Below the pieces are notes generated by a model. It was not told the origin of the DNA. It did no database searches and saw nothing but the letters and a program-made list of their open reading frames with translations. A program made the position numbers and the translations under genes. From NCBI RefSeq assembly GCF_016612545.1, contig NZ_JAENRY010000053.1, positions 1-34,438 on the forward strand: a stretch of DNA of 34,438 bases. Direction: 5' to 3'. Source of the DNA: Streptomyces sp. MBT65 (GTDB taxonomy: Bacteria; Actinomycetota; Actinomycetes; Streptomycetales; Streptomycetaceae). The number at the start of each line of letters is the position of its first letter. Within the stretch, counting starts at the first letter, position 1. This document shows positions 1 to 8,445 of the stretch, one piece after another.

Positions 1-3000
1 AACACGTTACTTACCGCCCTCTGATACGCGCCTGCCTGGCACTGACGACCACCACGGCCCTCACCGGCCTCGCCCTGGTACAGACCGGGGAGGCCGGAGC
101 GACCGCTACCGAGGCCGTGTCGCCGGGCGCCCTCACCCCCGACCACAGCATCACGCTCATCACCGGCGACCGGGTCTCCGTGGACGCCAAGGGCAAGGTC
201 GTCGGTGTGCGACGGGCCGAGGGGCGTGAGCACGTGCCCTTCCGGACCCGTATCGTCCGCGGCCACACCCTGGTCGTGCCGACCGACGCCGCCGCCCTCG
301 TCGCCTCCGGGCGGATCGACCAACGGCTGTTCGACATAACGGAGTTGAACAAGACGGCGAACCGCACGGACCAGCACGACGGCGTCAAGGTCATCATCGG
401 TTTCAAGGGCACGGCGTCCGCCGCCCGCAAGGACGTACGGGACGCGGCCACCGTGCGCCGGACCCTGAAGTCCCTGGACGCCGAGGCGGTCCGGGCGCCG
501 AAGCAGGATCCCGGCAGGCTGTGGAACGCGGTCACCGAGGGCGACAAGGCCGCACCGGGGGTCGCGCACGTCTGGCTGGACGCCGTTCGCAAGGCCTCCG
601 ACGACAAGTCCGGGCCGCAGATCGGCGCACCGACCGCGTGGAAGGCCGGCTACACCGGGAAGGGAGTCAAGATCGCTGTCCTGGACACCGGCGTCGACTA
701 CCACCACCCGGACCTCAAGAACCAGGTGATCGCCTCCAAGAACTTCACCGACTCGCCCGACGCCGACGACCACTACGGCCACGGCACACACGCCGCGTCC
801 ATCGCGGCGGGCACCGGCGCCCAGTCCGACGGCAAGTACACCGGCGTCGCGCCGGGCGCGAAGATCCTCAACGGCAAGGTGCTGGGCGACGACGGCTCCG
901 GCGAAGACTCCGCCATCAACGCGGGCATGGACTGGGCTGCCGAACAGGGTGCCGACATCGTCAACCTGAGCCTGGGCGGCACCGACTACCCCGGCATCGA
1001 CCCCCTCGAGGCCGAGGTCGACAAGCTCTCCGAGGAGAGTGGCATCCTGTTCGCGGTCGCCTCCGGCAACGAAGGCGACCTGGGCCCCAACTCCAGCACC
1101 GGAACCGTCGGATCCCCGGGCAGCGCTCCTGACGCGCTCACCGTCGGCGCGGTGGACGGCAAGGACAGGATCGCCGACTTCTCCTCCACCGGCCCCGTCT
1201 ACGACGGCTCCGTCAAGCCCGACGTCACCGCGCCGGGTGTGAACATCACCGCCGCCGCTGCTCCGGGCAGCGTCATCGACCGGAGGTCGGTGAGAAGCCG
1301 GCCGGCTACCTGACCATCTCGGGCACCTCGATAGCGGCCCCGCACGTCGCGGGCGCCGCCGCGATCCTCAAGCAGGAGCACCCCGACTGGGGGTACGCCC
1401 AGCTCAAAGCGGTGCTGATGGGCTCGGCCAAAGCGGGCGACTACACGCCGTACCAGCAGGGCACCGGCCGGATCGCCGTCGACAAGGCCATCAAGCAGAC
1501 CGTCTTCGCCGAGCAGCCGTCACTGGCCTACGGCGTCCAGCGGTGGCCGCACACCGACGACAGTCCGGTCACCAAGCAGCTGACCTACCGCAACACCGGG
1601 ACCACCGACCTCACTCTGAAACTCTCCTCGACCTCCGTCGACCCGGACGGCAAGAAGGCCCCGGCGGGTTTCTTCACGCTGGGCGCCGGCTCGGTGACCG
1701 TGCCGGCGGGCGGTACCGCCTCGGTCGGCGTCACTGCGCACACCAAGCTGGGCACTGCCACCGGTGCCTACTCCGGATACGTCGTCGCGACCGGCGGCGG
1801 CCAGACCGTACGCTCGACGATGGGCGTGCAGCGCGAGCCGCAGTCGTACAACGTGACCCTGAAGTACCGGAACCGGCCCGGGCAGACCTCTACCCACCTC
1901 ACGAGCCTGATCGCCTTCGCAGGGCTCGGCTCCGGTGACGAGTATGGCTTTAACAGCGCAGTTGGCCCCACCAAAATCGGCCCGCCGTGGACCCACGAGC
2001 GCGTTCGATTCCGGCCCGACCTGGCCCCACTGTGCAACGTCGGACCTGGCGAGTCGTGGGGCCGCTTCGGATCGGAACTGGGTCTGTCCGCTTTGGGCGG
2101 AGCCGGCGCAAGCCGGAGAAGTGGGGCCGCCGCAGAGCGTTAAAGCCACGAGTACGACTCCCAGACCGCCGACGACACAGTCACCATGCGCGTGCCCAAG
2201 GGCACGTACGTGCTCGACTCGGTCAGCCTCAGGGACGTCACCTCCGACGCGGACGGCATCGACTGGCTGAGCAGGCCGTCCCTCAAGGTCGACAAGGACG
2301 TCAGCGTCACCATCGACCTGAACACCACGAAGGCCTCGGACATCACTGTCCCGGACGCGTCCGCCACGCCGGTCGCCGCCGGTATCGGCTACGAGTCCGA
2401 TTCGCTGAGCACCGATTTCAGCGTCTATGCCACCTCCTTCGCCGACCTGCGCATCGCCCACCTCGGCCCGGCCGTCCAGGGCCTGTCGGAGACCTGGGCC
2501 GGTCAGTGGGAACAGGGTGCGAACACCGAGTACGACGTGCTCACCGGCGCTGACGTAAGCACGTTCAAGCCGCTCACCAAGCACTACAAGGCAAGCGAGC
2601 TGGCCACGATCAAGGCGAACCTCGGCAGCCCCGCCCCGAACCGCACCGGCGCGGTCACCCTATCCGGCGAGACGGAGTACGGCATCACCCTCATCGAGCC
2701 GATCACCCAGCGGCTGCCGGGCACCCGCACCCTGCACGTGTCCGGCGGGAACAGTGTCGCCTGGGCGCTCTCCTTCGACCAGTACGGCCCCAAACCCGAC
2801 GAGTTGGGCTACCCGGTCGGCGTGGCGCACTACATCGACGGCGACATGCGCATCTACCAGGGCGGCAAGGCCTACACCACGACGTTCGACAACGCCATGT
2901 TCGCCCCCATGCTGAACTCCGACTACGGCCTCTACCGCGAGGGCAACGCGATCGCCGGCCTGGTCCCGCTGGTCGCCGACGGCGACGGTCACGCGGGCTC

Positions 3001-3526
3001 ATCGGACTTCTCCTCGGTGCGGACCACCCTCTACCGCAATGGCAGGAAGATCGGCGCCAACACCGACCCGTTGTTCGGTGAGAAACCGTTCACCGTCCCG
3101 TCCGCGAAGGCCTCGTACCGGCTGACGACCACGGTGAAGCGCTCGCCCGGCGTCGCCGGGGTCTCCTCGCGCATCGACGCGGCCTGGACGTTCACCTCGA
3201 AGAAGACCTCCGACGTTACCGATCTGCCGGCCTCGGTCCTGCAGATTGCCGCGCACACCGACCTCACCGGCCACGCCCCCGCGCGCCGCAAGGTCACCGT
3301 CCCGGTGACCGTCCAGGGCTCGGCGGCCGGCCGCAACCTCAAGGCCCTTGCCGTGTACGTCTCCTACGACGGCGGGAAGAACTGGACGAGGACCGCGGTC
3401 AGCCACGGCCACATCACCTACAAGAACCCCGCCAAGCGCAAGTCGGTCTCGTTCCGGTACACGATCACCGACAAAAAGGGGAACACGTCGTCCGTCACGA
3501 TCCACGACGCGTACTTCGGCAAGTAG
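1..3526 (+). pseudogene. Secreted subtilisin-like S8 serine protease, disrupted, 5' end outside window
   Basis: The reading frame is open from the left edge. Its first 30 or so codons encode a hydrophobic stretch (LALTTTTALTGLAL) that fits the end of a signal peptide, so the start codon lies upstream of the window. A pro-region follows, then the S8 catalytic motifs: Asp in AVLDTGVDYHHPDL (codon at 684), His in HGTHAAS (codon at 780) and Ser in SGTSIAAPH (codon at 1328). The Ser motif is in a different frame from the other two; comparing the two frames around 1270-1300 suggests one lost base. A second lesion is the MITE at 1945-2148. The insertion plus target duplication adds 210 bp, so the host frame resumes after it, but the element carries a TAA at 2141-2143. 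Without both lesions the protein would have about 1,100 residues, a usual size for large Streptomyces secreted S8 proteases, and its C-terminal part (to 3526) is otherwise intact. Probably nonfunctional unless the frameshift is a sequencing error, and even then truncated by the MITE. Confidence 0.9.
1945..2148 (+). mobile_element. 204-bp MITE, copy A
   Basis: A 204-bp element has perfect 10-bp terminal inverted repeats (TGGCTTTAAC at 1945-1954, GTTAAAGCCA at 2139-2148). It is flanked by a 6-bp direct repeat CGAGTA (1939-1944 and 2149-2154). Removing the element and one repeat restores the protease frame (...GSGDEYDSQTAD...). It has no room for a transposase. An identical copy lies on the other strand at 8787-8990. 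Inside are four copies of the 8-mer GGCCCCAC, two in each orientation. These are the marks of a non-autonomous element moved in trans. The mobilising transposase is not identifiable here; the IS3 element in this window has different ends. Confidence 0.93.
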
Positions 3527-3540
3527 CCGCAGTCCCGACG

Positions 3541-3592
3541 GCCGACGGGCTGCTCGCACGGTCCTTGTGACACTCGCGATCCGCCCGTCGGC
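3541..3592 (+). terminator. Inverted repeat after the protease, possible terminator
   Basis: Perfect 10-bp arms GCCGACGGGC (3541-3550) and GCCCGTCGGC (3583-3592) are separated by 32 bases, just past the protease stop codon. There is no U-tract, which is common in high-GC actinobacteria. The terminator role is inferred from position. Confidence 0.4.
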
Positions 3593-3739
3593 GGGTCTGT
3601 GACGGTGCGCGTGGCTATGTCTGGGAGCCGCGCCGGCGTCGCGTGGCCACCACGATCGTCACGCCGCCGACAGCAGCACGGCCGTGCCGCCGACGATCCC
3701 GCCGCCACGGGTCTTCGCTAGGTCGCCGCTGGTGATCAG

Positions 3740-3896
3740 TGTCGACGGGAAGGGAATCGGGCTGTCCGTGCCGGTTGGGACACCGGCCGGGGTGACTGCC
3801 GCGTCCGCACTCGCCTTCACACTCGGACCGCCAGCCGGCGCGTTCGTTGATGGCGTTGGAGATGTCCGGCCAGTCGGCGGGACAACGCTCGCGGTC
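3740..3896 (-). pseudogene. Fragment resembling an actinobacterial HNH-endonuclease-like protein
   Basis: On the minus strand, starting just after a TAG at 3897-3899, one frame reads DRERCPADWPDISNAINERA followed by a Cys-rich stretch (GWRSECEGECGRGSHPGRC) and NRHGQP. From memory of the family, this resembles the N-terminal zinc-binding part of small HNH-like proteins common in Streptomyces and their phages. Similarity fades near 3740, before the His-Asn-His core would appear, and there is no start codon. It lies just downstream of the recombinase stop. The rest of 3593-3920 shows no gene I can support. Assignment rests on pattern memory only. Confidence 0.4.
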
Positions 3897-3920
3897 CTAG
3901 GGACGGATCGGCACGTGGGG

Positions 3921-4592
3921 TCACCGTTCCGCAGCGTCGAGCTGGTGGGGGACGGCGGAGGCGCGCAGGTCTTGGAGGTCGGGGATGTGGTTGTAGAGGG
4001 TGCCCGGGGAGATGCCCAGCATTTTGGCGATCGAGGTGATGGAGCGGCCGGGGTCGGGCAGCAGGTCGCGGGCGGCGCGGATGACTTCCTCGGTAGCGAC
4101 GGTGGGGCGCCCGCCGACCCGGCCGCGGGCGCGGGCAGCGGCCAGGCCCTCGCGAGTGCCCTGGACGATGAGTTCGCGGATGAACTCCGCCAGAGCGGCG
4201 AAGACGTGGAAGACGAGTCGGCCGCCGGGGGTGGTGGTGTCGAGGTTCTCGTGCAGCGAGGTGAAGCCGATCCCGCGCGTCCGGAGTTCGGCGACCATGT
4301 TGATGAGGTCCTGGAGGCTGCGGCCGTAGCGGTCGAGCGACGGGACGACGAGGGTGTCGCCAGCGTCGAGAAAGGCGTGGCACGCCTTCAATTCCGGGCG
4401 GAGGGCGTTCTTTCCGGACTTCTTGTCCGAGAAGATCTTCCGGCATCCGGCGGTGGTGAGGGCGTCGATCTGCCGGTCGAGCTTCTGTCCGCCGCTGGAC
4501 ACCCGCGCGTACCCGATCTTGATCTCGGTGCAGACAAGCGGTTCGGCAACGAGGAGTTCGGGGTGGCCGGACGGCTCCGGAGTGTCACTCAT
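3921..4592 (-). CDS. Serine recombinase (resolvase/invertase family)
   Basis: A 223-residue protein with the small serine recombinase layout. The N-terminal catalytic domain has the nucleophile Ser in IGYARVSSGGQ (about residues 26-36), the DKKSGKNALRPEL and LVVPSLDRYGRSL motifs, and FHVFAALAEFIRELI leading into the E-helix. The C-terminal part (GRPTVATEEVIRAARDLL...SITSIAKMLGISPGTLYNHI) is a helix-turn-helix of the HTH_7 type. The family cuts and rejoins DNA at a res/gix-like site through a covalent phosphoserine bond. The length is somewhat above the usual 180-200 residues because of an N-terminal extension (MSDTPEPSGHPELLVAEPLV); the next downstream in-frame start would cut into the fold. 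The gene appears intact. A res-like region lies just upstream. A Tn3-family tnpA remnant lies 4.5 kb away, so it may be the tnpR of the same decayed transposon. Confidence 0.9.
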   Translation of the reverse strand: MSDTPEPSGHPELLVAEPLVCTEIKIGYARVSSGGQKLDRQIDALTTAGCRKIFSDKKSGKNALRPELKACHAFLDAGDTLVVPSLDRYGRSLQDLINMVAELRTRGIGFTSLHENLDTTTPGGRLVFHVFAALAEFIRELIVQGTREGLAAARARGRVGGRPTVATEEVIRAARDLLPDPGRSITSIAKMLGISPGTLYNHIPDLQDLRASAVPHQLDAAER

Positions 4593-4599
4593 GACCCCG

Positions 4600-4730
4600 G
4601 ATCATGTCAGAAAACGGTGGTCGAGGGTTCTTGAATGACCCAGGTTTTTGAAGGGTTTTTTGAAGGGGTTGCGGGGTGTGCGGACCCCCGCACGGTGATC
4701 TTCAGAAAACGTTCGTTTTTTGAAGGCGAG
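4600..4730. promoter_or_regulatory. Candidate res site / recombinase promoter region
   Basis: Directly upstream of the recombinase start, related half-sites recur: TCAGAAAACG near 4606, facing GTTCTTGA near 4627; GGTTTTTGAAGG at 4643-4654; GGTTTTTTGAAGG at 4654-4666; and an inverted pair CTTCAGAAAAC (4700-4710) and GTTTTTTGAAG (4715-4725) with a 4-base spacer and one mismatch. Clustered dyads of this size between a resolvase gene and its upstream neighbour fit the three-subsite layout of Tn3-type res sites. The AT-rich runs stand out sharply from the surrounding high-GC DNA. The role is inferred. Confidence 0.55.
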
Positions 4731-4869
4731 GCTCGTCGACCCGCATCGTCTTCTTTGTTGGATGGGAGTGTCGCAGTAAGGGCGGTTGGTGCGATGCCGG
4801 GCCCTCATCAGCACCCCGGGCGAGACTCTGACGGCACGGTCGGCGGCAGCCCGGCGGGGACGCAAGGGG

Positions 4870-5352
4870 TCATCCCGGTTTCTGATCGATCTCGGCGAGT
4901 TGCGCCTCCACCTGGTCTCCCAATTCGATCAGCAGGTCCATCTGCGCAGGGGTCACGTGGTCGATCAGCACATTGCGCACGTCAGCCAGGTGGAGCGGGG
5001 CGGCTGCCTCGACGAGGGTGCGGCCCTGTTCGGTGATGACCACGACGGCCCCTCGCTGGTCGGTCGCGCATCGCTCGCGGCGGATGAGGTTGCGGTTCTG
5101 CATGCGGGTCAGATGCTGCGACAGACGGCTCTTCTCCCATTGCAGCGCATCTCCGAGTGCGAACGACCGCAGGCGTCCCTCGGGCGTCTCAGACAGGTGC
5201 GCCAGCACCTGGTAGTCGGCGGTGGACAGCCCGCTGTGGGTGCGCAGCTGCCGCTCGATGTATTCGGACAGGCCGGCCTGCATCTTCATGAGGCTGCGCC
5301 AAGCCCGCTGTTCACGCTCGTCCAGCCATCGCGGTTCGTCCATGAAGCCCAT
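4870..5352 (-). CDS. MarR-family transcriptional regulator
   Basis: A 160-residue protein with the MarR winged-helix fold: an N-terminal dimerisation helix (WRSLMKMQAGLSEYIERQL), recognition region LSTADYQVLAHLSETPEGRLRSFALGDALQWEKSRLSQHLTRMQNRNL, wing residues IRRERCATDQRGAVVVITEQGR, and a C-terminal dimerisation helix. MarR proteins repress neighbouring genes and let go when a phenolic, quinone or oxidant ligand binds. It is transcribed away from the reductase gene at 5528, with two matched palindromes between them, so autorepression plus control of the reductase/DoxX/azoreductase set is likely. The ATG at 5352 is possible, but an ATG at 5343 (MDEPRW) has a better-placed purine-rich stretch (GGATGGG) upstream. 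Confidence 0.88.
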   Translation of the reverse strand: MGFMDEPRWLDEREQRAWRSLMKMQAGLSEYIERQLRTHSGLSTADYQVLAHLSETPEGRLRSFALGDALQWEKSRLSQHLTRMQNRNLIRRERCATDQRGAVVVITEQGRTLVEAAAPLHLADVRNVLIDHVTPAQMDLLIELGDQVEAQLAEIDQKPG

Positions 5353-5362
5353 CCTACCGCTT

Positions 5363-5380
5363 TGGTTGACATGTTAACCA
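5363..5380. promoter_or_regulatory. MarR-type operator 1
   Basis: TGGTT (5363-5367), 8-base spacer, AACCA (5376-5380). It lies 10 bp from the marR start and overlaps the -35-like TTGACA at 5366-5371 of a rightward promoter. Same arms and spacer as the site at 5396-5413. Confidence 0.7.
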
Positions 5381-5394
5381 GTCCGTCGTACGGT
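5366..5394 (+). promoter_or_regulatory. Candidate promoter for the reductase gene
   Basis: TTGACA (5366-5371), 17-base spacer, TACGGT (5389-5394). The -35 lies within operator 1 and the start-point would fall within operator 2, the expected layout for repression by the divergent MarR protein. Confidence 0.5.
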
Positions 5395-5415
5395 TTGGTT
5401 AACACCTCAACCAAA
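5394..5415. promoter_or_regulatory. MarR-type operator 2
   Basis: TTTGGTT (5394-5400), 8-base spacer, AACCAAA (5409-5415): a perfect dyad. Its centre lies 33 bp, about three helical turns, from that of operator 1, which would place two dimers on the same DNA face. Confidence 0.72.
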
Positions 5416-5527
5416 TGGGCTTGCGGAGGTGGGAGCCGCCTACAGAAACGCGGCGACGACAGGCCGGACGACGAAGCTGCTCTGCCGCCTCGACAGCCTT
5501 CAGCAACTACTGGAACAGGGAGCACTC

Positions 5528-6139
5528 ATGTCTGCAGACACCCGCTACGCCATCGTGGGCACCGGAAACATCGGTTCGGCGCTGGCGCGCGTCTTCGCCC
5601 GGGCCGGAGTCGAGGTCAGCATCGCCAACACCCGCGGACCGGGCTCGATCAGCGAACTTGCCGCCTCCTGGGGTTCCACGGTCCGGGCCGTGACGCTCAC
5701 CGAGGCACTGGCGAGCGACGTCATCTTCATGGCCATCCCGTTCGGCGCAGTCGAGACGTTCGGCAACGCCCTGCCCGACTGGAACGGGAAGATCGTCGTC
5801 GACACCACCAACGCGCACTACGCGCCCAACGGGGGCGACATCCTCAAGGGTCGGCTCTCCTCGCAGTACGCGGCCGAGGTCCTGCCCGGCGCCCAGATCG
5901 TGAAGGGCTTCAACCAGCTTCCCGCCCAGACGCTCGCCGCCGAAGTGCCCTCCGGCCAGGGCAAGCGCGTGGTCTTCGTCTCCAGCGACTCCAGGGAGGC
6001 CAGCTCCCAGATCGCCGAGCTCGCCCGCACGCTCGGCCTGTCGCCGGTGGAACTCGGCAGGATCGACGAAGGCGGACGCCTCATCGAGGTTCCCGGCGCA
6101 CTGGTGCTCAGGAACTTCACCGAACAGCCCCTCACCTGA
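5528..6139 (+). CDS. NADPH-dependent F420 reductase family / NADP oxidoreductase
   Basis: A 203-residue protein. The dinucleotide-binding motif YAIVGTGNIGSALARVFARAG is at residues 8-28 (GxGxxG), followed by the Rossmann-fold pattern of the F420_oxidored family: DVIFMAIPFGAVETF, KIVVDTTN and GAQIVKGFNQLPAQTL. Close relatives move hydride between NADP and F420, or act as small uncharacterised NAD(P)-binding reductases often paired with MarR regulators. The ATG at 5528 was chosen because GGAACAGGGAG sits at ribosome-binding distance and the glycine motif then starts at the usual position; the frame is open further upstream, but that part shows no similarity. It is the first gene of the rightward set controlled from the MarR operators. 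The 264 bp after it contain no gene I can support. Confidence 0.85.
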   Translation: MSADTRYAIVGTGNIGSALARVFARAGVEVSIANTRGPGSISELAASWGSTVRAVTLTEALASDVIFMAIPFGAVETFGNALPDWNGKIVVDTTNAHYAPNGGDILKGRLSSQYAAEVLPGAQIVKGFNQLPAQTLAAEVPSGQGKRVVFVSSDSREASSQIAELARTLGLSPVELGRIDEGGRLIEVPGALVLRNFTEQPLT

Positions 6140-6403
6140 TCGGCCGCATTCCGCCTCCCACGGGCGGCACGGCCGGCCCCGACGAGCCGTCCCGCCTCAG
6201 CGCCTGCCGTCACCGGCCGCACCGCGGCGGCCGACGCCCCGCCCGCAGCCAGGCCGCCGAGCCGCAGCGCTCTCCACCGATGAGACCGCACTTCAGTAAC
6301 GCTCATGCGTGAGCAGCGAAACCCGTCGGCACACCCATCCTCCACGGATGCCGGTCCCTCACGGCTCGGGCGGTCCCAATCACTCTCCAGAAAGGCATGA
6401 CCC

Positions 6404-6775
6404 GTGTTTGTCTTCGCCGCCGTACTGAGCGTTCTGCTCGCCGTTGTCGGACTGGCCGCCGGACTACCGAAAGCCCTGCTCAAGGGCAGCATCCCAGCCC
6501 AGTTGCAGTCTCCTGGAGGCCTCAGCGCCCCGCTGGTCCGGTTCATCGGGCTGGCCGAACTGGCCGCAGCCACAGGACTCATCGCCGGTCTCTTCTGGCA
6601 GCCCGTCGGCGTTGCCGCCGCCCTGGGATTCGCAGTCCTGCTCGTCGGAGCCGTCGGCTTCCACGCCAAGTCCGGCGACTACGCCAACCCCGAGACCCGC
6701 GGCAGCGCGATGGCACCCATCATCCTCACCATCATCGCGATCGCTGCCGCCGCCACGCTCGTCCTCGCCTCCTGA
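6404..6775 (+). CDS. DoxX-like small membrane protein
   Basis: A 123-residue protein with four hydrophobic segments (about residues 2-20, 42-62, 68-84, 103-122), the size and layout of the DoxX/DoxX-like family. The motifs GLPKALLKG, VRFIGLAELAAATGLIAG and FHAKSGDYANPE are typical. In actinobacteria these inner-membrane proteins sit next to redox enzymes and have been linked to thiol/oxidative-stress handling; the substrate is unknown. The GTG at 6404 fits a GAAAGG ribosome-binding site and begins immediately at the first membrane helix. The preceding ATG at 6397 is in another frame. Its position between the reductase and the azoreductase suggests one detoxification unit. Confidence 0.85.
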   Translation: MFVFAAVLSVLLAVVGLAAGLPKALLKGSIPAQLQSPGGLSAPLVRFIGLAELAAATGLIAGLFWQPVGVAAALGFAVLLVGAVGFHAKSGDYANPETRGSAMAPIILTIIAIAAAATLVLAS

Positions 6776-6913
6776 CCAGCGCCTGAATCCGAGGCGCCAC
6801 AGCTCACCTTCCGCCCGGCAAACCCGGCCGGGTGATCGCGAGACCGCCCTCGCCACGCGGACCGTCACCGATCATCCGCATTCCCGACCACTGCTACACC
6901 TGAGGAACATCCC

Positions 6914-7567
6914 ATGACCACTCTTCTGCACCTCGATTCCTCGCTGTTTTCCGGCGACGCCTCCTCCTCCCGCGCCGTGACCGCCGCCTTCCGCCGGACC
7001 TGGCAGGAGCACCACCCCGAGGGCACGGTCATCTACCGTGACCTCGCCACGAACCCCGTACCGCACCTCACCGCCGACGCCCATACCGCCGGCCAGACCG
7101 ACCCGGCCACGCACACCCCCGCCCAGGCCACCGCCCTCGCCCACCGGCTGACGCTGATCGACGAGCTGGAGAACGCCGACGCCATACTGATCGGCGCTCC
7201 GATGTACAACTACTCGATTCCTTCGACCCTCAAGGCGTGGCTCGACAACATCGTCCTCGTCGGCCGCACCGCCGGCGTGGAAAGCTCCAGGCTCAAGGGC
7301 ACCCCCGTCACCGTCGTCGCCAGCCGCGGCGGCTCCTACGCCCCGGGCACGCCTCGCGAGGGCTACGAATACGTGCAGAACTACCTCACGGCCGTTCTGG
7401 CCGACGCGCTCGCCCTGGACGTGAACTTCATCGTCCCGGAACTCACGATGGCCGTACACAACCCGGCGATGTCTCAGCTGATCCCCCTCTTCGAAGCCTC
7501 CCGCCAGCAGGCACTGGACGACGCAGCCTCCACGGCCAAGGCGATAGCCCACCGCATCGCCGCCTAG
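6914..7567 (+). CDS. azoR: FMN-dependent NADH-azoreductase family protein
   Basis: A 217-residue flavodoxin-fold protein. The N-terminal phosphate-binding loop is LHLDSSLFSGDASSSR (about residues 5-20). The family signature GAPMYNYSIPSTLKAWLDNI contacts the FMN isoalloxazine, and VVASRGGSYAPGTPREGYEYV follows. AzoR-type enzymes use NAD(P)H and FMN for two-electron reduction of quinones and azo compounds, consistent with MarR-type quinone sensing nearby. GAGGAA lies 7 bases before the ATG. A strong hairpin follows the stop. The gene is full length. The physiological substrate is more likely a quinone than an azo dye. Confidence 0.92.
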   Translation: MTTLLHLDSSLFSGDASSSRAVTAAFRRTWQEHHPEGTVIYRDLATNPVPHLTADAHTAGQTDPATHTPAQATALAHRLTLIDELENADAILIGAPMYNYSIPSTLKAWLDNIVLVGRTAGVESSRLKGTPVTVVASRGGSYAPGTPREGYEYVQNYLTAVLADALALDVNFIVPELTMAVHNPAMSQLIPLFEASRQQALDDAASTAKAIAHRIAA

Positions 7568-7584
7568 AAACAGCGCCCTCCGGA

Positions 7585-7616
7585 CGGCGGCCGTGAAGCA
7601 CGCTTCACGGCCGCCG
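7585..7616 (+). terminator. Strong hairpin terminator after azoR
   Basis: Perfect 15-bp arms (7585-7599 and 7602-7616; inner part GAAGC-AC-GCTTC) form a very stable stem 18 bases past the azoR stop codon. There is no U-tract. It should isolate the redox operon from the remnant and hemerythrin gene that follow. Confidence 0.75.
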
Positions 7617-7639
7617 TGGGCGAACTCCAGCGGGGACAG

Positions 7640-7930
7640 GCGGCTGGCTGCCCTCGAAGGAATTTCTCGCCCCGGAGGAGCTGGACGACGCGAACCGGCG
7701 AATCGGCCGGCGCTGCCGGGCGGGACCCGAGCCGGACCAACCGGGTCTACAACCTGGTCGGTGACCGTTCGACTACGCAGCGGGTCGACCTGCTGACGAG
7801 CTGGTCGGTCGAGCACGGCATGAACGGCTACATCTTCAGCGGCCCGGTCGACGAGTCCGCGCTGCGCCCCATCATCGAGAAGGTCGCGCCCGCCGTGCGC
7901 GAGGCAGTCGCAAAGGAGCATCGACGATGA
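7640..7930 (+). pseudogene. C-terminal remnant of a luciferase-like (LLM class) flavin oxidoreductase
   Basis: Two frames together recreate the end of an LLM-class monooxygenase: WLPSKEFLAPEELDDANRRI in one (from 7645), then GRDPSRTNRVYNLVG and SVEHGMNGYIFSG...DESALRPIIEKVAPAVREAVAKEHRR in another. The family C-terminus typically reads RVYN(L/V).G ... VEHGM ... EEVAPAVRE. The N-terminal flavin-binding barrel is missing, and at least one frameshift lies near 7700-7720. The stop (7928-7930) overlaps the hemerythrin start (7927) as ATGA, so the two genes were once translationally coupled. Confidence 0.6.
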
Positions 7931-8445
7931 CACAGCCGCAGGCGGGAACTGTCGCCGGCCGCCAGATGGTGCAGCAGCTGCTGATGGCGCATGCGCCGCT
8001 GCGCAGCGACGTCGCCGCCCTGCGCAAGGGGCTTGAGGTGCTCGATGCGGCGACCACACGCGCAGAGGACATCGAGGAGCTGCTCGGCGGTCTGACTGTC
8101 GCGGACCTCACCTGGCAGCTCAAGGTGGGCTGCCAGCATTTCTGCGCCCACCTGGACGCCCACCACACGATCGAGGACGCTCGGATGCTGCCGGTCATGC
8201 AGCACCGGTTCCCCGAGCTCAGCGGTCAGATCGGGCGGCTCCGGCGCGAGCATGAGGAGGTCAAGCAGATGATCGTGAGCATCCGCGCCGACGCGCGGCA
8301 GCTGAACCCCAAGGACGAGCGCTCCGTCCACGTGGTGCTGGAACAGATCGTCGCGCTTTCCGACCACCTCCAGGCACATCTCGACTTCGAGGAGCGCACC
8401 CTCTTCCCGTACTTCCTGCGGATGGACCACGACTGGCACGCCTGA
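7927..8445 (+). CDS. Hemerythrin HHE-domain protein
   Basis: A 172-residue, mostly helical protein with the hemerythrin/HHE pattern: MVQQLLMAHAPLRSDV, CQHFCAHLDAHHTIEDARMLPVM, IGRLRREHEEVKQM and LQAHLDFEERTLFPYFLRM. These supply the His and Glu ligands for a di-iron site that binds O2, NO or peroxide. Streptomyces proteins of this length are uncharacterised; roles in NO or oxygen sensing are known for other HHE proteins. The ATG overlaps the stop of the upstream LLM remnant (ATGA), so translation may have depended on coupling that is now damaged. The gene itself is intact. The region 8446-8563 after it has no gene. Confidence 0.85.
   Translation: MTQPQAGTVAGRQMVQQLLMAHAPLRSDVAALRKGLEVLDAATTRAEDIEELLGGLTVADLTWQLKVGCQHFCAHLDAHHTIEDARMLPVMQHRFPELSGQIGRLRREHEEVKQMIVSIRADARQLNPKDERSVHVVLEQIVALSDHLQAHLDFEERTLFPYFLRMDHDWHA

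Noticed and set aside
6305..6400. 31-codon ORF before doxX
   Set aside because: It has a Ser/Arg-rich random-like composition and no ribosome site; it is only an open frame in the leader.
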